This document shows, piece after piece, positions 24,163 through 32,356 of a DNA stretch of 64,000 nucleotides. The DNA lies in contig CAWFNX010000001.1 in assembly GCA_963817335.1 (NCBI GenBank), positions 620,001-684,000 of the forward strand, read 5' to 3'. Numbering within the stretch: position 1 is the first letter of the stretch; the number at the start of each line of letters is the position of its first letter. The position numbers and the translations under genes were made by a program. The stretch comes from AV40 sp963817335 (GTDB lineage: Bacteria; Verrucomicrobiota; Verrucomicrobiia; Chthoniobacterales; UBA10450). Below the pieces are notes generated by a model. It was not told the DNA's origin and did not search any database. It saw only the letters and a list, made by a program, of their open reading frames with translations.

Positions 24163-24957
24163 ATGAAAGCCGCGGTCGCTCAAATTTCCTGCGTGGTCGG
24201 AGATTTCGACGCGAACATTCTCAAGATTCGAGATTTTGCCGTCCGCGCGAGAAAAGCTGGTGCCGACCTGGTTGTGTTTCCCGAGATGGTCGACACCGGG
24301 TATTCGATGCCGGTAATCCAAAAACACGCGCGACGGTGGACCGAAGGTGCGGTTCCTGAATTGCAGCGAATCGCCAAAAAAAACTCGATCGCAATTGTCG
24401 CCGGCATTTCTGATCGCGAAGACGACTTAATTTTCAACTCGCAAGTTTTCGTGGGTCGGAATGGCGAACTACTTGGCAAATACCGCAAGACTCATTTGGT
24501 GACGGCCTCGCCGCTGGACGAACGGGTTTGTTTTTCGCCTGGAAACGAATTCGTTGCCTGCGAGATGGGCGATTTCAAAATTGGACTGAGCATTTGTTAC
24601 GACCTGCGCTTTCCGGAGATGGCCCGTACGCTTGCAGTCAAGAGCGGCGCGAACGTAATCGTCAATTCGTCCGCCTGGCCGGTGGTGCGCGCGGAGCATT
24701 TGCGGATCCTGGGTCTTGCCCGCGCAGTTGAAAATCAGAGCTACTTCATCATCGCGAATCGGGTGGGGACCGACGACGGCGTGACCTTGTGCGGTTCTTC
24801 GACGATTATCGATCCTTCCGGTAAAATTCTGACGAGCGCGTCTTCCGACCAGGAAGAATTAATTCAGGCGGAGATCTCGATGGAAGCTGTCGCCGATATT
24901 CGTAATCGGGTGCCGGCGTTTGCCCATCGGCGCGCAGAGTTATACAAACTGAACTGA
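24163..24957 (+). CDS. carbon-nitrogen hydrolase (nitrilase/Nit2-like amidase)
   Basis: The catalytic triad is readable: E41 in VVFPEMVDTGYS, K109 in KYRKTHLVTASPLDER and C145 in GLSICYDLRFPEMARTLAV. The pattern resembles Nit2/omega-amidase-type enzymes, which hydrolyse small amides such as alpha-ketoglutaramate or deaminated glutathione. The enzyme is cytoplasmic. I used the ATG at 24163, since an upstream in-frame TTG at 24154 is unlikely. The start lies just behind a palindromic repeat, with weak Shine-Dalgarno sequence. Confidence 0.9.
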   Translation: MKAAVAQISCVVGDFDANILKIRDFAVRARKAGADLVVFPEMVDTGYSMPVIQKHARRWTEGAVPELQRIAKKNSIAIVAGISDREDDLIFNSQVFVGRNGELLGKYRKTHLVTASPLDERVCFSPGNEFVACEMGDFKIGLSICYDLRFPEMARTLAVKSGANVIVNSSAWPVVRAEHLRILGLARAVENQSYFIIANRVGTDDGVTLCGSSTIIDPSGKILTSASSDQEELIQAEISMEAVADIRNRVPAFAHRRAELYKLN

Positions 24958-24996
24958 AGCGGCCAATTACCTGTGCGTCATCGATTTACTATTGCG

Positions 24997-25386
24997 ATGA
25001 AAACGAATCGTATCCGTCTTGCGCTGATGGCCACGCTAGCGCTTTCAAGTGTTTGTTGGGGCGAAGAGAATTCGACCCCACAACAAGTCTTCGATGGAAT
25101 GCGGGAGAGCTTTCGGGCTGACAAGGCACAGGGCGTGCACGCGAAATATCAGTGGAACCTCAGTGGCCCCAATGGCGGTGATTGGTGGATCGACGTTGAA
25201 GACGGAAAATTTACAATGGGCAAGGGGAAGATCGAAAATCCGACGGTTACATTTATCACCAGCGACAACGATTGGGTGGCAATGTGCAACGGGAAACTCA
25301 AGGGCACCTGGGCCTTTATGACTGGACGGTTGAAAGTCCACGGTCCTCAATCCGTGGCCCGGAAGCTGGACGAGATTTTTCCTTAA
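24997..25386 (+). CDS. exported SCP2 sterol-carrier-like protein
   Basis: A signal peptide (LALMATLALSSVCWG) precedes an SCP2-type fold of about 105 residues, including TPQQVFDGMRESFRADKAQG, VTFITSDNDWVAMCNGKL and GTWAFMTGRLKVHG. SCP2 domains bind lipids in a hydrophobic tunnel; most bacterial ones are cytosolic, so an exported form is unusual and suggests lipid handling in the periplasm. The gene ends in a 4-bp overlap with the convergent outer-membrane protein gene. A GTG at 24973 is a less likely start because it would precede the signal. Confidence 0.78.
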   Translation: MKTNRIRLALMATLALSSVCWGEENSTPQQVFDGMRESFRADKAQGVHAKYQWNLSGPNGGDWWIDVEDGKFTMGKGKIENPTVTFITSDNDWVAMCNGKLKGTWAFMTGRLKVHGPQSVARKLDEIFP

Positions 25387-26342
25387 AACTTCGCTTCGAT
25401 CGCCAGCCGGACGTATGGCGCCGGGTCCGTTTTGACCGCGGCTTCGGCGCGAAAGAAATCGAAATCGCGTCTGACCGTGCAGCCGACATCCAGCGTGATG
25501 TCGAGTGGTTTGAAATGAGAGTAAGTTGCCTGCACTCCGGTTCGAATTTCGCTGTACTGCACAATCGGATCGTGGACCTGAAGTTTGCGTGCTGGCGTGA
25601 TCACGTCATCGGTCCGGAAGCTTTGGTAGTAAAGGTTTCCCGCGATACGAAATTCCCAGTCGTCGTTCGGATTGTAAACCAGCGCCGGTTTCGGAAACAC
25701 GCCTTCGAGACGAAGATGATCGCTGAAAAGCCAGATCAATCCGCCGCCCGGCGCGGCGATCGGATTTGAATTGATGGAACCGCCGGCGCCGATGACTCCG
25801 AAAATTTTGTCCTTCTTTAACGGAAAGCTGACCCAAATTCTCCAGGGAATATCGAACGCATCACCGTCGGCGTGATCTTCAAAATAGACACCCGGGTCGA
25901 GCTCAATGCCGGCTCCGGCGTGATCTTGCACGATGTACTCATAAGCGACCAGTGCATGAATCGTCTGCAGATGGTCGGGTAGTCCATTGTTGCCACCTAA
26001 GACCAAGCCCGTTGGGGAAAGATGATTAGGCCCATTGTCGCCGCCGAAATCGAACCGTTCGTATTCCGCGCCGAGTCTTAAGTACCAGTTTCCGGTAATC
26101 AAAAATCGATGGGCGTAGCTGATGTCGTTGTAGATCGAGTCGCCATCTCCAAACCGGCCGTTGTATTCTTTAAAATCGCTATTGCCGGTATAGGTCGTCT
26201 CGTAATTGAAGATCTCCGTGGAAGTTTTGTTTTCGTCCTGGGCGGGCGAAGGAGCGGGTTGCATCTCCATGGCGGCCCCGGCGAACGCCGAGGCGACGGC
26301 CGAGAAAAAGCCGAGGGTTAAGGCAAAGGTAATGCGATTCAT
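25383..26342 (-). CDS. putative outer-membrane beta-barrel protein (DUF6268-like)
   Basis: A signal peptide (ALTLGFFSAVASAFA) precedes a sequence with alternating hydrophobic and polar strands rich in aromatic residues, such as WYLRLGAEYERFDFGG, FGVIGAGGSINSNP and WEFRIAGNLYYQSFR. It ends in YVRLAIEAKF, with a terminal Phe preferred by outer-membrane barrels. This fits a porin-like or DUF6268-type barrel. The function is unknown. It is single, with its 3' end facing the SCP2 gene. Confidence 0.65.
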   Translation of the reverse strand: MNRITFALTLGFFSAVASAFAGAAMEMQPAPSPAQDENKTSTEIFNYETTYTGNSDFKEYNGRFGDGDSIYNDISYAHRFLITGNWYLRLGAEYERFDFGGDNGPNHLSPTGLVLGGNNGLPDHLQTIHALVAYEYIVQDHAGAGIELDPGVYFEDHADGDAFDIPWRIWVSFPLKKDKIFGVIGAGGSINSNPIAAPGGGLIWLFSDHLRLEGVFPKPALVYNPNDDWEFRIAGNLYYQSFRTDDVITPARKLQVHDPIVQYSEIRTGVQATYSHFKPLDITLDVGCTVRRDFDFFRAEAAVKTDPAPYVRLAIEAKF

Positions 26343-26607
26343 AGGTTAGAAGACTGACTGTCGATCCTTTGTTCGCATCTGTTAGCCAAGCTCGGTGTAT
26401 CCTATTTCTTGGATGGCAGCAAGTAGCGACTGGCAGGCCGTCATAATCCTATTACGGACAAATTGCGCTTTTTGTTTTCCTGCTGATTAAGGGCCGCGGT
26501 GGCCGTGTCACCGAATTCCCAGCCTAGGTTCAACCACTCAATGCGACGCTCAGCCGCGTTTCGTGTTAGCATTCAACGACGCCCGATCGCGGGGCGCTGT
26601 GTCCCAG

Positions 26608-27618
26608 ATGAAAGTTCCAAACAAGGTTCGTTTAACGTTTTACCTGCTCGGATTTGCCGGAGCGGCGCTGTTCACCGGTTTGTTGATCCGGGAAGGAGCC
26701 GGTCAAGTCGGGTCGGCGATCGCTACGGCTGGCTGGGCGCTCTTGGCAATCATTGCCTACCATTTTTTGGTCCCCGTGTTTCTGGATTCGCTTGCCTGGT
26801 GGATTTTGTTTCCGCGGGCTGAGCGTCCTCGGCTGCGAAGAATTTATTGGATGCGTTGGATCGGCGAATCGGTCAGCACGCTCGTGCCCTCGGCGGCGGT
26901 CGGTGGCGACATCGTTCGCGCTCGACTCGCCGCAATCAGTGGAACACCGATCGCGACTGCCGCAGCGACCGTCTTGGTCGATCTTACTCTTGGCGTTTTT
27001 ACACAGGCGGCTTTCACCGTGCTTGGAGTTGTCCTTCTGGTGAACGCAACTGGCCAAAGAAGTTTCGTCAGGCCGACGATCATCGGAACCGTGGTTGGTG
27101 TCTTGGCGGTGGGCGGTTTTTATTTCGTGCAACACCGCGGCTTGTTCAGCTTTCTCGCCCGAATGATTGCGAAGCTGGCGAATTCGCCGGAATGGCAATC
27201 GCTCGTCCAAAGCGGCGCTGCGCTCGATGAGACGGTGCGTTCTCTTTATGCGCGTCGACAAGCTGCGATTGCGTGCTGCGGGTGGACAATTCTTTCGCTG
27301 ATTCTGAATTCGGGAGAAATTTATATCGCGTTGTGGGCGCTAAATCTTCACGCCACAATTGCCAACGCGATTATTCTGCAAAGCGTGGCGCTGACGATTC
27401 GGTCAGTTGCCTTTCCCGTTCCGGGCGGAATTGGCGTCCAGGAGAGCGGTTACGTTGTGGTCGGCAATCTTCTGGGGATTCCGGGTGAGACCGCGTTCGC
27501 TCTGTCTTTGATCGCCAGAGTGCGCGAACTCGGCTTTGGAATTCCCGGTCTCGTCACCTGGCAGTTGATTGAAGGGCGACGTTTGCTCCGCGCGCGAGAG
27601 GCGGCCGTGACTTCGTAA
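26608..27618 (+). CDS. lysylphosphatidylglycerol-synthase-TM-like membrane protein (HpnL/AglD2 type)
   Basis: The product has 7-8 predicted helices and the signature WIGESVSTLVPSAAVGGDIV followed by RARL, and later FPVPGGIGVQESGYVVVGNL. This is the flippase-like membrane domain seen in MprF, HpnL and related proteins, without the aminoacyl-transfer domain. Lipid translocation or lipid-linked biosynthesis is inferred. I used the ATG at 26608, because the 15 residues from the ATG at 26563 do not look like protein. The last 169 bp overlap the convergent kinase-like gene. Confidence 0.82.
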   Translation: MKVPNKVRLTFYLLGFAGAALFTGLLIREGAGQVGSAIATAGWALLAIIAYHFLVPVFLDSLAWWILFPRAERPRLRRIYWMRWIGESVSTLVPSAAVGGDIVRARLAAISGTPIATAAATVLVDLTLGVFTQAAFTVLGVVLLVNATGQRSFVRPTIIGTVVGVLAVGGFYFVQHRGLFSFLARMIAKLANSPEWQSLVQSGAALDETVRSLYARRQAAIACCGWTILSLILNSGEIYIALWALNLHATIANAIILQSVALTIRSVAFPVPGGIGVQESGYVVVGNLLGIPGETAFALSLIARVRELGFGIPGLVTWQLIEGRRLLRAREAAVTS

Positions 27619-28481
27619 GGTTTCAATTTAAGAATGGCGCGGCTCAAGTTGGTTAGCCGTTGTTTTACCTTTCCCGGATTGGTAAAGTTGGTCCGCACGC
27701 CCCACCAGATCCAGGCGAGTCCGCCGGGCAGATCAAGCTGGCTTCGAAGTTGGGCGATGACCTCTCGATCGCCATACGCTTCGAGAAACGTCGTGGCAAA
27801 TGGCAGCCACTGCCCCGTCGGAACAGTTCCAACCAGATCGAGCAGGAATACGAGCAAATCATCCGCGTGGCGCGCGGCCGCGGAAAGCGATTTGTCATGA
27901 TAAATTTCGAAATCGATGAATCGCGCACGGTTCGTCTTGGCGTCGTAGATCACGTTGGCGATGCTGGCGTCGCCGTGAGACCAACGGCCGCGGAACTCAT
28001 CACTCCAGAATTCGTGGGCGCGGCGGAACTCGAGCGCAGCCGAACGAAGCATCTGTTTCGTGAGGGTGCCTCGGTTAAGATGTTTCCACAAACTTTCACC
28101 CGGTAGCCTTTCGGCCACCACGCAACGCCTGCCCGAAGGATGAGCGCGAAAGCGATCGCCATTCAGGATCTTGAAGCAGTCCATTTCCCATCGCCGCCAA
28201 TCATCCAGATTGCTCCAGAAACGAATCGGAATTTTAGCCACGCGAAAATAGAGATTGCTTAGGTCGGCCAGCTGCCCGCTGTGAAGATTCCGGCGTTTCA
28301 GGACGACCGTGCGGCGCCGGCGTTTCTTTTCCCAAACCGAATTGATCGCGATTGCTTCGACCAACCGCGTGGCAACGCTCGCCAGTCCCCGCGGCGCGTC
28401 CGTTAATTTGCTCGCTGCGGTCATTAGACCGACTGGAACCAGATTTTCAACCAATGCAGCGCCGTCCGCTAGAATTCCCAT
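27450..28481 (-). CDS. kinase-fold protein, aminoglycoside-phosphotransferase/LPS-kinase-like
   Basis: The catalytic loop is visible in WSHGDASIANVIYD, and the metal-binding motif in RARFIDFEIYHD. Upstream, RCVVAERLPGESLWKHL resembles the hinge region of small-molecule kinases. The product may phosphorylate a sugar or lipid headgroup; this is inference. After LKPYEVTAASRARSKR, the C-terminal ~55 residues are read antisense to the flippase-like gene and have random composition, suggesting loss of an original stop. The start at 28481 leaves an N-terminal region of about 45 residues that is less certain. Confidence 0.68.
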   Translation of the reverse strand: MGILADGAALVENLVPVGLMTAASKLTDAPRGLASVATRLVEAIAINSVWEKKRRRRTVVLKRRNLHSGQLADLSNLYFRVAKIPIRFWSNLDDWRRWEMDCFKILNGDRFRAHPSGRRCVVAERLPGESLWKHLNRGTLTKQMLRSAALEFRRAHEFWSDEFRGRWSHGDASIANVIYDAKTNRARFIDFEIYHDKSLSAAARHADDLLVFLLDLVGTVPTGQWLPFATTFLEAYGDREVIAQLRSQLDLPGGLAWIWWGVRTNFTNPGKVKQRLTNLSRAILKLKPYEVTAASRARSKRRPSINCQVTRPGIPKPSSRTLAIKDRANAVSPGIPRRLPTTT

Positions 28482-28529
28482 TTTTGCATTTACTTTGGAC
28501 AGTTGTAATCGCGCTGACTTGTCTCCCGT

Positions 28530-29272
28530 TCAGATTGTAATCGTTTCACCGACCTTCATCACACGCAGCTCTGTCTTGGCGCCGGTCTTTTTCAATTCCT
28601 CGCCAAATTCTTCCGGCGTTCCAGTCAACACCGGAAACGTCGCATAGTGCATCGGGATCGTCATCTTTGGTCCGACCACTTTCACGGCTTGGGCTGCGCG
28701 GATTGGACCCATGGTGAAATGATCGCCGATGCACACCAGCATCAGGTCGATCTGGTTGTGGTCGGAAACGAGCGCCATATCGGAAAAGAACCCGGTATCG
28801 CCGGTATGATAGATTGTCGGGCCGTTGCGAACGGAAATAACGAACCCGGTCGGCGTGCCGGCGGCGACTGGCGGAGAATTTTCATCTTTCCGCGCGGTCG
28901 ATCCGTGCATCGCTGGAACAAAACAAACCTTCACCTCGCCCTCTAGCAATGTGAGTTGACCGCCGATGTGTCCGGTAGTGTCGACGCCGGCTTGGTCGCT
29001 CGGGTAGCCGAGCACGCTTACTACCGCGGCAGACAGATCGACATCGGCCACAAGTTTAGCGCCGGTTTTTTTTCCAATCTCGACCGACTCGCCGACATGA
29101 TCGCCGTGTCCATGCGTCAGTAAAATGAGATCAACCGTTTTTAGTCTCGCCAATTCGTCTTTACCCTCCTCAAACAAGGGATTTGTCAGCCAGGGATCAA
29201 TCAAGAAAACTTTTCCCCCGGAGTAACGATTTTATAACCGGATTGCCCATACCAAGTCAGCTCTGTTGCCAT
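28530..29272 (-). CDS. UPF0173-type metal-dependent hydrolase, frameshifted near its 5' end
   Basis: The main part is an MBL fold: LILLTHGHGDHVGESVEIGK, VPAMHGSTARKD, TIYHTGDTGFFSDMAL and IPMHYATFPVLTGTPEEFGE. These are UPF0173/UlaG-like motifs. The ATG at 29272 reads MATELTWYGQSGYKIVTPG, the normal family start, but the frame breaks in a run of five C (29215-29219, plus strand). One extra C restores GGKVFLIDPWLTNPLF in frame. As the sequence stands, only a TTG-initiated fragment from 29204 is open, lacking the first strand. It is either a recent frameshift or a homopolymer error. Confidence 0.8.
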
Positions 29273-29335
29273 TTTCTCACCAAAACGAAAACGCGCGGTT
29301 GAGCAAAACATTTTCCTGAGCGAAAAGAAACGCGC

Positions 29336-29968
29336 ATGTCCACACCTGAAGATCACCTGTCGGCGACAGACCCGCGAATGGCTGCGCTGATCGCTCGCTC
29401 GCTTCGTTACAACGTAAAGCCAGGGGGACCGGTTCGGCCCTTCGACGCGCTTGCGGAATCAATCGCCTATCAACAACTGAGTGGAAAAGCGGCCGCAACA
29501 ATCTGGAAACGGGTTCGCGCGCTTTATCCGCGCCGAAAGAATCTCGATCCCCATCTTGTTTTGAAAACGCCCGACCAAAAACTTCGCGGGGCCGGCCTGT
29601 CGCGCAGCAAGGTCGCAGCATTAAAGGATCTCGCGGCCAAAACCATCGACGGGACCGTGCCCTCGGCGCGCGCGCTCGCGAAAATGACCGATGAAGAAAT
29701 CATTGAACGCCTGATCAGCGTCCGCGGGATTGGCCGTTGGACCGTTGAAATGCTGCTTCTTTTCGACCTTGGGCGGCCCGATGTGTGGCCCGTGCACGAT
29801 TATGGAGTGCAGAAAGGGTTCGCCAAAACGTTTGGACGCCGAAAACTTCCGAAGCCGAAACAGCTTATCAAGCTTGGGGAAAAATTTCGGCCGCACCGGT
29901 CGGTCGCGGCGTGGTATTTCTGGCGAGCTTTGGATTCCCCGGACAAGAAAAACCGTTTCGACGAATAA
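29336..29968 (+). CDS. DNA-3-methyladenine glycosylase II family (AlkA-like, HhH-GPD)
   Basis: This base-excision repair enzyme removes alkylated purines from DNA. The helix-hairpin-helix is ISVRGIGRWTVEMLLLFDLG, and the catalytic Asp lies in VWPVHDYGVQKG. ALAESIAYQQLSGKAAATIW and LRGAGLSRSKVAALKDLA are conserved. At 210 residues it is the short form, lacking the N-terminal AlkA domain. It starts 63 bp from the divergent UPF0173 gene. The specific lesion range is not readable. Confidence 0.92.
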   Translation: MSTPEDHLSATDPRMAALIARSLRYNVKPGGPVRPFDALAESIAYQQLSGKAAATIWKRVRALYPRRKNLDPHLVLKTPDQKLRGAGLSRSKVAALKDLAAKTIDGTVPSARALAKMTDEEIIERLISVRGIGRWTVEMLLLFDLGRPDVWPVHDYGVQKGFAKTFGRRKLPKPKQLIKLGEKFRPHRSVAAWYFWRALDSPDKKNRFDE

Positions 29969-30018
29969 ACGCCAGCGCGATTGACTTTGCCAGCTGCGCT
30001 TACTAAAACGCGAGCGTT

Positions 30019-30918
30019 ATGGCGACGATCCACGTTAATCGGGGCGCAACGGGTCTGGGCGCATTTCCGGAGGAACAAGTTCGCGACAGTATCCGCTCCG
30101 GCCGCTTTTTGGCGAGCGATCTCGGTTGGAAGGAAGGAATGGCAAATTGGCAGCCGCTTTCACAGTTTGCCGAATTTGCCGCCGACTTTGCGGCGACGCC
30201 TCCGTCCGCGGCTCCGCCACCGCAAACATCGGCCCCTCCGCCGGCTTCAACGGCGATAGTGGCGCCAACGCCGGTCGCCCCGCGGAGCGGATTGCCGTGG
30301 GACGAGAGGCACACCAAAGGATTGTTCAACGCGTTCATCGAAACCTTACAAATGGTCCTCATCCGACCCAGTGACGCCTTCACCGCAATGCGACGGGAAG
30401 GCGGGTTGGGGGAACCGTTACTTTACGCAGTGATCGGAGGTAGTATTGGTGGCGCGGTTTCATTTCTTTTTTCAATGGGACTTCAGTCGCTCGGGCTTTT
30501 TGGTAATCAAAGCCACAATGCCTTTGCGGTGATGGCGGGCCTGGGCGTCGGATCCGTTCTGTTTATTATTTTTCTTCCGGTGTTGATCTGCATTTGGTTG
30601 TTCATCGCTAGCGCGATTGTCCATGTCTGTCTGATGATTGTCGGTGGCGCGAAACAAAGTTTTGAAACCACCTTTCGCGTTGTCGCTTTCACCCATGGAT
30701 CAACGGGTCCATTGCAAATGGTTCCGGTTTGCGGCGGTCTGATCGCAGGCATCTGGGCGTTGGTAGTCTATTGCATCGGACTTGCCCGTGCCCATGAGAC
30801 TGAGACTGGCCGCGCGGTCCTGGCCGTTTTGCTGCCGCTCATCGTTTGCTGCGGAGGTGGCCTCTTGATCGCAATGATGTTCGGCGCGCTTGGCGCCTGG
30901 AGCGCTTCCCAGCATTGA
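30019..30918 (+). CDS. GYF-domain (DUF4339) and Yip1-like membrane protein
   Basis: The N-terminal ~50 residues form a GYF_2-type domain (GLGAFPEEQVRDSIRSGRFL, then GWKEGMANWQPL). A proline-rich linker of alternating P, A and T follows. From residue 105 a Yip1-like domain (GLFNAFIETLQMVLIRPSDA, FTAMRREGGLGEPLLYAVIG) has five predicted helices. Such proteins are common in verrucomicrobia and planctomycetes and have no established function; GYF domains bind proline-rich peptides. The next gene starts just after the stop. Confidence 0.8.
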   Translation: MATIHVNRGATGLGAFPEEQVRDSIRSGRFLASDLGWKEGMANWQPLSQFAEFAADFAATPPSAAPPPQTSAPPPASTAIVAPTPVAPRSGLPWDERHTKGLFNAFIETLQMVLIRPSDAFTAMRREGGLGEPLLYAVIGGSIGGAVSFLFSMGLQSLGLFGNQSHNAFAVMAGLGVGSVLFIIFLPVLICIWLFIASAIVHVCLMIVGGAKQSFETTFRVVAFTHGSTGPLQMVPVCGGLIAGIWALVVYCIGLARAHETETGRAVLAVLLPLIVCCGGGLLIAMMFGALGAWSASQH

Positions 30919-30928
30919 GTTTGGTGCG

Positions 30929-31354
30929 GTGCAAATTCGTTCGCGATCTCTTCAACCTGGCGAAATCAATCACGAGCTGATTTGGTTGGCGATTTCGATC
31001 GCATCAATCGCTTTCGCCGGTGTCTGGCTTTGGATCGGTTTACCTTGGCCCCGATGCACGTTTCACGATCTCACGGGCCATCCCTGCCTCACTTGTGGCA
31101 TGACTCGATCAGCGATTCGGTTTTTTCACGGTGATTTTATCGGTGCCTTGCGCTGGAACCCTTTGTTCTTCGTCGGTCTGTGCGCAGTGACCATTTTCGA
31201 TGTTTACGCAGTTGCGGTTTTGACGACGGGTGCGCGGCGATTCCGGCTGGTCCAACTCACCATCACGGAAAAGAGGATAATGCGTGTGCTCGTGATCGTT
31301 CTGGTGCTGGCGAACTGGATTTACCTTCTGTCCCGGCCAGCGTCCTTCTTTTGA
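30929..31354 (+). CDS. DUF2752 membrane protein
   Basis: The hallmark of DUF2752 is present: a helix, then CTFHDLTGHPCLTCGMTRS and FFHGDFIGALRWNPLFF, then two more helices. The two conserved cysteines in the C-x-x-C-G-M-T motif may bind a metal. The function is unknown. No ATG is available; I chose GTG 30929, just after the previous stop. A TTG at 30890 within the preceding gene is the alternative. It is co-oriented with the GYF/Yip1 gene, a common pairing, and overlaps the convergent pseudouridine synthase gene by 34 bp. Confidence 0.75.
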   Translation: MQIRSRSLQPGEINHELIWLAISIASIAFAGVWLWIGLPWPRCTFHDLTGHPCLTCGMTRSAIRFFHGDFIGALRWNPLFFVGLCAVTIFDVYAVAVLTTGARRFRLVQLTITEKRIMRVLVIVLVLANWIYLLSRPASFF

Positions 31355-32040
31355 GTGCGCTTTAGGGCACTGAGCTCGTCCTTGGTTAACATTCGCCACT
31401 CTCCTGGTGGCAAGTTGCCCAGGCGCAAGTTTCCAATCCGGACGCGCACCAACCGTTTCACTTCGTACCCAATTGCGTAAAACATTCGTCGGATTTGCTG
31501 ATTCAGCCCCTGATGCAACACGACTCGAAGCCGAGTTGGCCCAATTGGATGCACTCGCGAGATCCGCGCGCGTTTTCCATCGAGCGTAATTCCTCGCCAC
31601 AACTTTTGCGCGAGGGCATTGTCCCAAGGTCGATCCAAGATGATTTCGTATTCTTTATCGACCTCGTGCCGCGGATGGGTCAACTGTTGCGCAAGATCAC
31701 CGTCATTAGTGAGCAGAAGAAGGCCTTCGCTTTGCGCGTCCAGACGTCCGATGTTGAAAAGGCGGGGGAATTTTTGAGGTAATAAATCGAAAATGGTGTC
31801 GCGCGCATGCGGATCGCTGCGAGTTGAAACAAATCCCGCCGGTTTGTGCATTGCCAGCGTCATCGTGCGCTCGGCCTGCACAAGTTTACGGTCGACCTTG
31901 ACGTGATCGCGCTCGTCTGGTTGCGCGCTGAAATCGGTGCAAACGCGGCCGTTGATCGTGACCCGCCCGGCTGCAATCAGTTCGTCACACTTGCGTCGGG
32001 ATGCAACACCCGCCGCCGCCAGAAAACGGTTCAGCCTCAT
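31321..32040 (-). CDS. rRNA pseudouridine synthase, RsuA/RluB family
   Basis: The N-terminal S4 RNA-binding domain (MRLNRFLAAAGVASRRKCDE) is followed by the synthase core. The catalytic Asp is in FNIGRLDAQSEGLLLLTNDG, with HPRHEVDKEYEIIL and LHQGLNQQIRRMFYAIGYEV as further family motifs. RluB-type enzymes modify U2605 of 23S rRNA and RsuA modifies U516 of 16S; the sequence suits RluB better, but I leave the symbol open. It is the last gene of a minus-strand run and follows an octamer repeat array. Confidence 0.9.
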   Translation of the reverse strand: MRLNRFLAAAGVASRRKCDELIAAGRVTINGRVCTDFSAQPDERDHVKVDRKLVQAERTMTLAMHKPAGFVSTRSDPHARDTIFDLLPQKFPRLFNIGRLDAQSEGLLLLTNDGDLAQQLTHPRHEVDKEYEIILDRPWDNALAQKLWRGITLDGKRARISRVHPIGPTRLRVVLHQGLNQQIRRMFYAIGYEVKRLVRVRIGNLRLGNLPPGEWRMLTKDELSALKRTQKKDAGRDRR

Positions 32041-32050
32041 GGCTGAAACA

Positions 32051-32133
32051 GTTGAGACGTTGAGTTGTTGAGAAGTTGAGAGGACACGGTCGTTTTCTCA
32101 TCTCAACCGCTCAACACCTCAACCGCTCAACGC
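32051..32133. repeat. octamer inverted arrays (GTTGAGNN / CTCAACNN)
   Basis: Left arm 32051-32082 has four 8-bp units: GTTGAGAC, GTTGAGTT, GTTGAGAA, GTTGAGAG. Right arm 32102-32133 has CTCAACCG, CTCAACAC, CTCAACCG, CTCAACGC. The arms are complementary at six of eight positions per unit and can form a long imperfect hairpin. It fills the gap between the small basic protein stop (32137) and the pseudouridine synthase start (32040). Confidence 0.88.
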
Positions 32134-32136
32134 TCT

Positions 32137-32292
32137 TTACGCGTCCGGCTTTGTCTTGGGAAGGCCGATAACCTTGCGGCCTTCTTTCCATTGGCCGCGT
32201 TTTTTGAGCAGTTCGACCCGCTCAAAACGCTTCAGCACGTTGCGCTTGGCGACGATGGTGCTGGCTCCTCTAAGACTGCGATGCTGAGACAT
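32137..32292 (-). CDS. small basic protein of the Chlamydiae/Planctomycetes/Verrucomicrobia family
   Basis: A 51-residue, strongly basic protein. It starts MSQHRSLRGASTIVAKRNVL and continues KRFERVELLKKRGQWKEGRK, ending VIGLPKTKPDA. This matches the conserved small basic protein family restricted to the PVC superphylum (TIGR04137-type). Its role is not established; basic charge and conservation suggest nucleic-acid or ribosome association. It sits at the end of the envelope operon, 64 bp downstream of the ArnT-like gene, and before the octamer array. It is a lineage marker for this contig. Confidence 0.9.
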   Translation of the reverse strand: MSQHRSLRGASTIVAKRNVLKRFERVELLKKRGQWKEGRKVIGLPKTKPDA

Positions 32293-32356
32293 AAGTGGAA
32301 AATGAGCGCCCAAACTAGCCTGAAGCTGGCGATTTTCAAATCCGAGCTTGCCCGAA

